DNA of 64,000 nt from JAHEKO01 sp965212505. GTDB taxonomy: Bacteria > Acidobacteriota > Thermoanaerobaculia > Multivoradales > JAHEKO01. Where the stretch lies: positions 2,232,001 to 2,296,000 of the forward strand of contig OZ243123.1 of assembly GCA_965212505.1 (NCBI GenBank). Reading direction: 5' to 3'. The notes below the pieces were generated by a model. That model was not told the origin of the DNA. It was given only the letters and a program-made list of their open reading frames with translations, and ran no database searches. The position numbers and the translations under genes were made by a program. Positions 60,364 to 64,000 of the stretch are shown here, piece by piece. Positions within the stretch are counted from its first letter, which is position 1; each line of letters begins with the position of its first letter.

Positions 60364-60369
60364 TACAGT
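60364..60369 (+). promoter_or_regulatory. -10 box TACAGT of the MoaD-propeller gene (near-leaderless)
   Basis: TACAGT ends 9 nt before the GTG start at 60379, with no Shine-Dalgarno site between. Confidence 0.35.
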
Positions 60370-60378
60370 TTTGAGGCC

Positions 60379-61701
60379 GTGCCGGCCATCATTCTGCCCT
60401 CACCCCTTCTCCGCCACACGGACGGTGTGAGCCGCATCGCCGTCTCGGGCGCAACGGCACGTGAGGCGATCCGAGACCTCGAAACCACACGCCCGACACT
60501 CCGCGGTTGGGTGCTCGACGAGCGCGGCGCTCTGCGCGAGCACGTGAGCCTGTTCGTCAACGACGAGAGCGCCGATCTGGAGCGCCCTCTCCTCGAAGGA
60601 GACGAGCTCTACATCGTGCACGCCATCTCTGGAGGTACCGAGATGACCGACATTCTGGTTTCCACCAAGAAGGGACTCTTCGTGCTGCGCGGCAGTACGG
60701 AGAGCGGGTTCGAGCTCGCCGGGCGGCATTTCCCCGGCGAGGTCGCGGAGTTCGCGGTCCGCGACCACCGCAGCGGTCGCTACCTCGCGTCCGTGACCCA
60801 TGGCCAGTTCGGCCCGCGGCTCTGCTGGACCGACGATCTCGACGGCGAATGGCACCAGGCCCGGGGCCCTGTCTTCCCGGACGGAGCCGACGCGGCCGTC
60901 ACCCGAATCTGGGTGATTCAGCCCGGCGAGGCCGACGGCGAACTTTGGGCGGGAGTAGCACCGGCGGCGCTCTTCCGGAGCACCGACGGCGGCGCAAGCT
61001 GGGACCTCAACCGAGGGCTTTGGGATCAGCCGAGCCGACCTCAGTGGGAAGGCGGATTGGGCGGACTCTGCCTCCACTCGATCTGTCCCTGGCCGGGAGA
61101 GCCTGCGCGCCTGGCGATCGGCATCTCCGCGGCCGGTGTGTGGCACACAGCGGACGGCGGCGCCACCTGGTCGCGTCAGGTCGAGGGGCTCGTACCCCGC
61201 TACCTGCCGGAAGAGGTCCGCGCAGAGACGATTCAACACTGCGTGCACCACCTCGAGCAGTCGCCGGTCGAACCGCAGACCTTCTACATGCAATTCCACG
61301 GCGGCGTCTATCGCTCGGACGACGCGGGAGGTAGCTGGGTCGACATCGGTGCCGGGCTGCCATCGGACTTCGGGTTCCCGCTGGTCGCCGACCCTCGCGA
61401 TCCGAATCGCGCGTTTGTCATCCCGCTCGTCGCCGATGTCGACCGGGTGACGCCCGACGGACGGATCGCGGTCTACGAGACCAGAGATCGAGGCGCTTCG
61501 TGGCACGCCCTCACCAGCGGACTGCCGGCCGAGGCGTGGGCGACCATTCTTCGGCAAGCCTTCTGCCATGACGGACGGGAGCCGCTGGGGCTCTTCTTTG
61601 GGACCCGGCAGGGCTCCGTCTACGCCTCATCCGACGGCGGCGAGAGCTGGGTCACAGCAGCCGAGAACCTACCCCCCGTCCTGGCTGTCCGAACGGCCTG
61701 A
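60379..61701 (+). CDS. MoaD/ThiS-like domain fused to BNR/sialidase-type propeller
   Basis: A 440-residue protein starting at GTG. Residues 1-86 look like a MoaD/ThiS ubiquitin fold: basic first strand, TAREAIRDLETTRP, HVSLFVNDE and LLEGDELYIVHAISGG with the terminal Gly85-Gly86. Without a stop the frame continues into a beta-propeller with BNR/Asp-box repeats (FRSTDGGASWDL, WHTADGGATWSRQ, YRSDDAGGSWVDI, YASSDGGESWVTA). At the junction GGAGG (60631-60635) lies seven bases before ATG 60643, so the propeller could also be made alone, 352 residues. No signal peptide. Role unknown. Confidence 0.75.
   Translation: MPAIILPSPLLRHTDGVSRIAVSGATAREAIRDLETTRPTLRGWVLDERGALREHVSLFVNDESADLERPLLEGDELYIVHAISGGTEMTDILVSTKKGLFVLRGSTESGFELAGRHFPGEVAEFAVRDHRSGRYLASVTHGQFGPRLCWTDDLDGEWHQARGPVFPDGADAAVTRIWVIQPGEADGELWAGVAPAALFRSTDGGASWDLNRGLWDQPSRPQWEGGLGGLCLHSICPWPGEPARLAIGISAAGVWHTADGGATWSRQVEGLVPRYLPEEVRAETIQHCVHHLEQSPVEPQTFYMQFHGGVYRSDDAGGSWVDIGAGLPSDFGFPLVADPRDPNRAFVIPLVADVDRVTPDGRIAVYETRDRGASWHALTSGLPAEAWATILRQAFCHDGREPLGLFFGTRQGSVYASSDGGESWVTAAENLPPVLAVRTA
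60631..60645 (+). promoter_or_regulatory. Internal Shine-Dalgarno and ATG at the MoaD/propeller junction
   Basis: GGAGG, which also encodes the Gly-Gly of the MoaD tail, is followed after seven bases by an in-frame ATG. Spacing is ideal for internal initiation. Confidence 0.55.
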
Positions 61702-61706
61702 CACAG

Positions 61707-63569
61707 GTGCTCGACCCGCTCGACCTTCTGCACCCCCAGCCCCGGCGGGTACGACAGCTTTCCGGCGAGACAGCGCTCGATAAAGGTTGCCGGATCGTCA
61801 CCTCGACCGGCGCCGATAGTGCGGCGGAGGCGTTGGAGCGCTCTCTCCGCGCCCTAGAACTCGCGCCCTGCCTCGGCGGCCCCGGCACGGGCCCCAGCCG
61901 TCCGCAGCTACGCCTGGCTCTCGACGACGAAGAACCGCTCGGACCTCAGGGCTATCGGATGACCTGCGAGGCGGACGGGGTCGACATCATTGCAGCCAGT
62001 CCGACCGGCCTCTTCTACGGTGGTCAGACCCTCGAGCAGTGGCTCCGGGTCGCGGGACGCAGAGAGGGCGACCGGTGGCTCGTTCCGCGCCTCGAGGTTG
62101 CCGACGCGCCCGATCTGGAGCAGCGTGGCTTCCTACTCGACGTCAGTCGGAACCGTGTGCCGAGGCTCGACTCGCTGTTCGAGCTCGTCGAGCTCTTGGC
62201 CTCGTTCAAGCTCAATCAGCTGCAGCTCTACACCGAGCACACGTTTGCGTATCGGGGACACGAGACGGTCTGGCGGAACGCCAGCCCGTTCACCGACAGC
62301 GACATCCGAGAGCTCGACGCGCACTGCCGACGTCATTTTGTCGAGCTGGTGCCGAACCAAAACTGCTTCGGGCACCTCCACCGCTGGCTCTCCCACGACG
62401 CCTACCGACAGCTGGCGGAGCGGCCCGACGGCGTCGAGCACCCCTTCGGGCGCGAGCGCGAGCCGTTCAGCCTGAACCCGGTCGACCCTCGGAGCGTCGA
62501 GTTCGTCGAAGACCTGCTCGACCAGCTCCTACCCCACTTCTCCAGCCGGCAGGTCAACGTCGGTCTCGACGAGACCTTCGATCTTGGAACCGGCGGCTCC
62601 GCCGACGCATGCAGGGAGCGCGGGAAGGAGGAGGTCTACCTCGAGTTCCTCCTGAAGATTCACGAACTCGTCGGGCGTTGGGGTCACCGCATGCAGTTCT
62701 GGGGCGACATCCTTCTCACCCGGCCCGACCTGGTTCGCCGGCTTCCGAGGGACGTGGTCGCGCTGAACTGGGGATACGAGGCGGACCACCCGTTCGAGGA
62801 GGAGGCGCGAACCTTCTCCACCGCCGGACTCGAGTACTACCTGTGCCCCGGCACCAGCAGCTGGAACAGCCTTGGTGGTCGAATCAAGAACGCGGTGGGC
62901 AACCTGGGCACCGCGGCCATCGCGGCGAGTCGGCACGGCGCGACCGGCTACCTGATCACCGACTGGGGCGACAACGGGCATCTCCAACCGCTGCCGATCA
63001 GCTACCCCGCTCTGCTGGCGGGCGCAGGCTTCTCCTGGCGTACCGAGGAAGCCGAACGTGCAGCCGAGCTGCCGCTCCACGACCTCCTGGCGGCACACGT
63101 GCGAGAGCTCCAGAATCCGGCCACCGTGGCAGCGCTGATGATTCTGGGCACCGCTCACGAGGAGACCGGCGTCACACTCAAGAACTCCACCGTTCTCTTC
63201 CATCTCCTGACAAGCACCGACGAGACCCTCGAGAACGAGCGCTACGAGCGGCTGAGCGTCGCGGGCCTGGCAGACGCCCAGCAGCGTCTTGAGAGCATCG
63301 ATCTGCCCAGCTCCCGGGGCCCGGCCGATCGAGAGCTGGCCTGGGTGACCGATGCGCTCACTCTCGCCTGTCGCATCGGCCGAGCACGGCTTTCGATCGA
63401 ACGAAATCAGCCGGCTCGGGCACTCCCGAAGGTGGAGCGGGAACCGCTCGTCTCGGCAGCGTCACGCCTGATCGCCGACCTCCCCGAGCTGTGGCTCTCG
63501 CGAAGTCGCCCGGGCGGACTCGACGAGTCGCTCGCCGTCCTCGAACGGACTCGCGCAGCCCTCACCTAG
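61707..63569 (+). CDS. Glycoside hydrolase family 20 beta-N-acetylhexosaminidase
   Basis: A 620-residue GH20-type enzyme releasing terminal GlcNAc/GalNAc. An N-terminal GH20b-like domain (about 10-140) ends in GLFYGGQTLEQWL. The TIM barrel starts EQRGFLLDVSRNRVPRLDSL. The catalytic pair is Asp288-Glu289 in VNVGLDETFDLG, and WGDILL and TGYLITDWGDNGHLQP follow. No signal peptide is seen, so it acts in the cytoplasm, perhaps on imported chitin or murein sugars. The GTG start is 5 bp after the MoaD-propeller stop without a good Shine-Dalgarno, so translation is probably coupled. Confidence 0.88.
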   Translation: MLDPLDLLHPQPRRVRQLSGETALDKGCRIVTSTGADSAAEALERSLRALELAPCLGGPGTGPSRPQLRLALDDEEPLGPQGYRMTCEADGVDIIAASPTGLFYGGQTLEQWLRVAGRREGDRWLVPRLEVADAPDLEQRGFLLDVSRNRVPRLDSLFELVELLASFKLNQLQLYTEHTFAYRGHETVWRNASPFTDSDIRELDAHCRRHFVELVPNQNCFGHLHRWLSHDAYRQLAERPDGVEHPFGREREPFSLNPVDPRSVEFVEDLLDQLLPHFSSRQVNVGLDETFDLGTGGSADACRERGKEEVYLEFLLKIHELVGRWGHRMQFWGDILLTRPDLVRRLPRDVVALNWGYEADHPFEEEARTFSTAGLEYYLCPGTSSWNSLGGRIKNAVGNLGTAAIAASRHGATGYLITDWGDNGHLQPLPISYPALLAGAGFSWRTEEAERAAELPLHDLLAAHVRELQNPATVAALMILGTAHEETGVTLKNSTVLFHLLTSTDETLENERYERLSVAGLADAQQRLESIDLPSSRGPADRELAWVTDALTLACRIGRARLSIERNQPARALPKVEREPLVSAASRLIADLPELWLSRSRPGGLDESLAVLERTRAALT

Positions 63570-63585
63570 CTGTAGTCCGCTACCG

Positions 63586-64000
63586 CTAGAGCTCTCGAAG
63601 CGCGGTCGCAATCGGAAGTCGAGCCGCCCGAAGCGCTGGGAAGAGGCCTCCCACGAGCCCGAGTAGGCACGCATAGATCACTCCCTGCAGCATCAAGCCT
63701 GGCGTCACGTCGAACGCAAACGCGATCTGACTGAAGCTACTCCAGTTGATCGTCGCGGCGCGGAAGCCGTCGAAGGCGAAGTAGGCGAGGCTGCCCCCAA
63801 CCAAGCCTCCGATCAGAGCCAGCACCAGCGATTCCAGAAGTACCGAGATCACCACCGGGCCGCTCTTGAAGCCGAGGGCTCGCAGCGTCGCGATCTCACG
63901 CGTCCGCGTGGAAACGGCGTTGTACATCGTGTTGAGCGCACCGAAGACCGCACCGAGGCCCATGAGAATTGCGATCACCGTACCGACGCCGGTGATCAGA
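63586..64000 (-). CDS. FtsX/MacB-type ABC transporter permease (partial)
   Basis: The last 138 codons of a minus-strand gene that continues past the right edge. The sequence is a FtsX-like permease C-terminus: ALNTMYNAVSTRTREIATLR, LRALGFKSGPVVISVLLESL, three hydrophobic helices, then LFPALRAARLPIATALREL. MacB/LolC-type permeases export lipoproteins, antibiotics or peptides with an ATPase partner that would lie beyond the window. Convergent with the GH20 gene. Confidence 0.9.
   Translation of the reverse strand, partial: LITGVGTVIAILMGLGAVFGALNTMYNAVSTRTREIATLRALGFKSGPVVISVLLESLVLALIGGLVGGSLAYFAFDGFRAATINWSSFSQIAFAFDVTPGLMLQGVIYACLLGLVGGLFPALRAARLPIATALREL

Noticed and set aside
1..64000. 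CRISPR arrays, insertion sequences, prophage genes and rRNA
   Set aside because: No regularly spaced repeats, transposase or integrase motifs, phage structural genes or rRNA signature sequences were seen on reading both strands.

Overview
The window is high-GC, densely coded chromosomal DNA from a Gram-negative bacterium: it has an LpxC lipid A enzyme, an outer-membrane beta-barrel candidate, type IV pilus genes and several lipoproteins. Serine/threonine kinases with TolB-like and TPR tails, DUF5916 barrels, PD40 propellers and choice-of-anchor beta-helix proteins together suggest an Acidobacteriota-type organism (inference from gene content; no rRNA is present to confirm it). There is no CRISPR array, phage or recognisable transposase.

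Layout. 1-7.6 kb: aspS-hisS, a glycosyltransferase/thioesterase pair, a secreted beta-rich protein, aroC and an EamA permease. 7.6-11 kb: pilB and a membrane-anchored TIR-like protein. 11-17 kb, minus strand: one tightly overlapped operon, pyrR-pyrB-pyrC-IMPase-M23 peptidase-bactofilin-like-SdpI, behind a TTGACA/17/TACCAT promoter. 17-20.6 kb: smc. 20.7-35.8 kb: an accessory stretch of secreted hydrolases (two serine beta-lactamase-like proteins, a lipoprotein oligopeptidase, an MBL-fold hydrolase), a vapBC module, tRNA-Thr(CGT) with a 48-bp duplication of its 3' part 1.5 kb away, a PD40 lipoprotein and a DUF5916 barrel. 35.9-43.2 kb: MscS, an MT-A70 methyltransferase, GNAT, NDH-2, a small membrane protein and a large Ser/Thr kinase. 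43.2-49.2 kb: a polyphosphate-type neighbourhood (2-phosphoglycerate kinase/phosphoglycerate mutase fusion, SixA, PPK1, CHAD). 49.2-51.8 kb: minor pilins PilX, PilW, PilV and a zinc-ribbon protein. 52.2-60.3 kb: sufT, a fused alpha/beta 2-oxoacid dehydrogenase E1, a subtilase, an EAL protein and a response regulator-LpxC fusion. 60.4-64 kb: a MoaD-propeller fusion, a GH20 hexosaminidase and the 3' end of an FtsX-type permease gene.

Four things stand out. (1) A complete receiver domain is fused to a complete LpxC, which would put lipid A synthesis under phosphorelay control. (2) A 2-phosphoglycerate kinase is fused to an archaeal-type phosphoglycerate mutase next to sixA/ppk1/CHAD; its mutase half has Thr where the nucleophilic Ser is expected. 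(3) A MoaD/ThiS-like ubiquitin fold is fused in frame to a BNR propeller, with a Shine-Dalgarno site and ATG placed exactly at the junction. (4) At least eleven genes carry a TANNNT -10 box 6-9 nt before the start codon with no Shine-Dalgarno site, which points to widespread leaderless transcription. Starts were chosen from family alignment, Shine-Dalgarno sites or such -10 boxes; several differ from the longest open frame.
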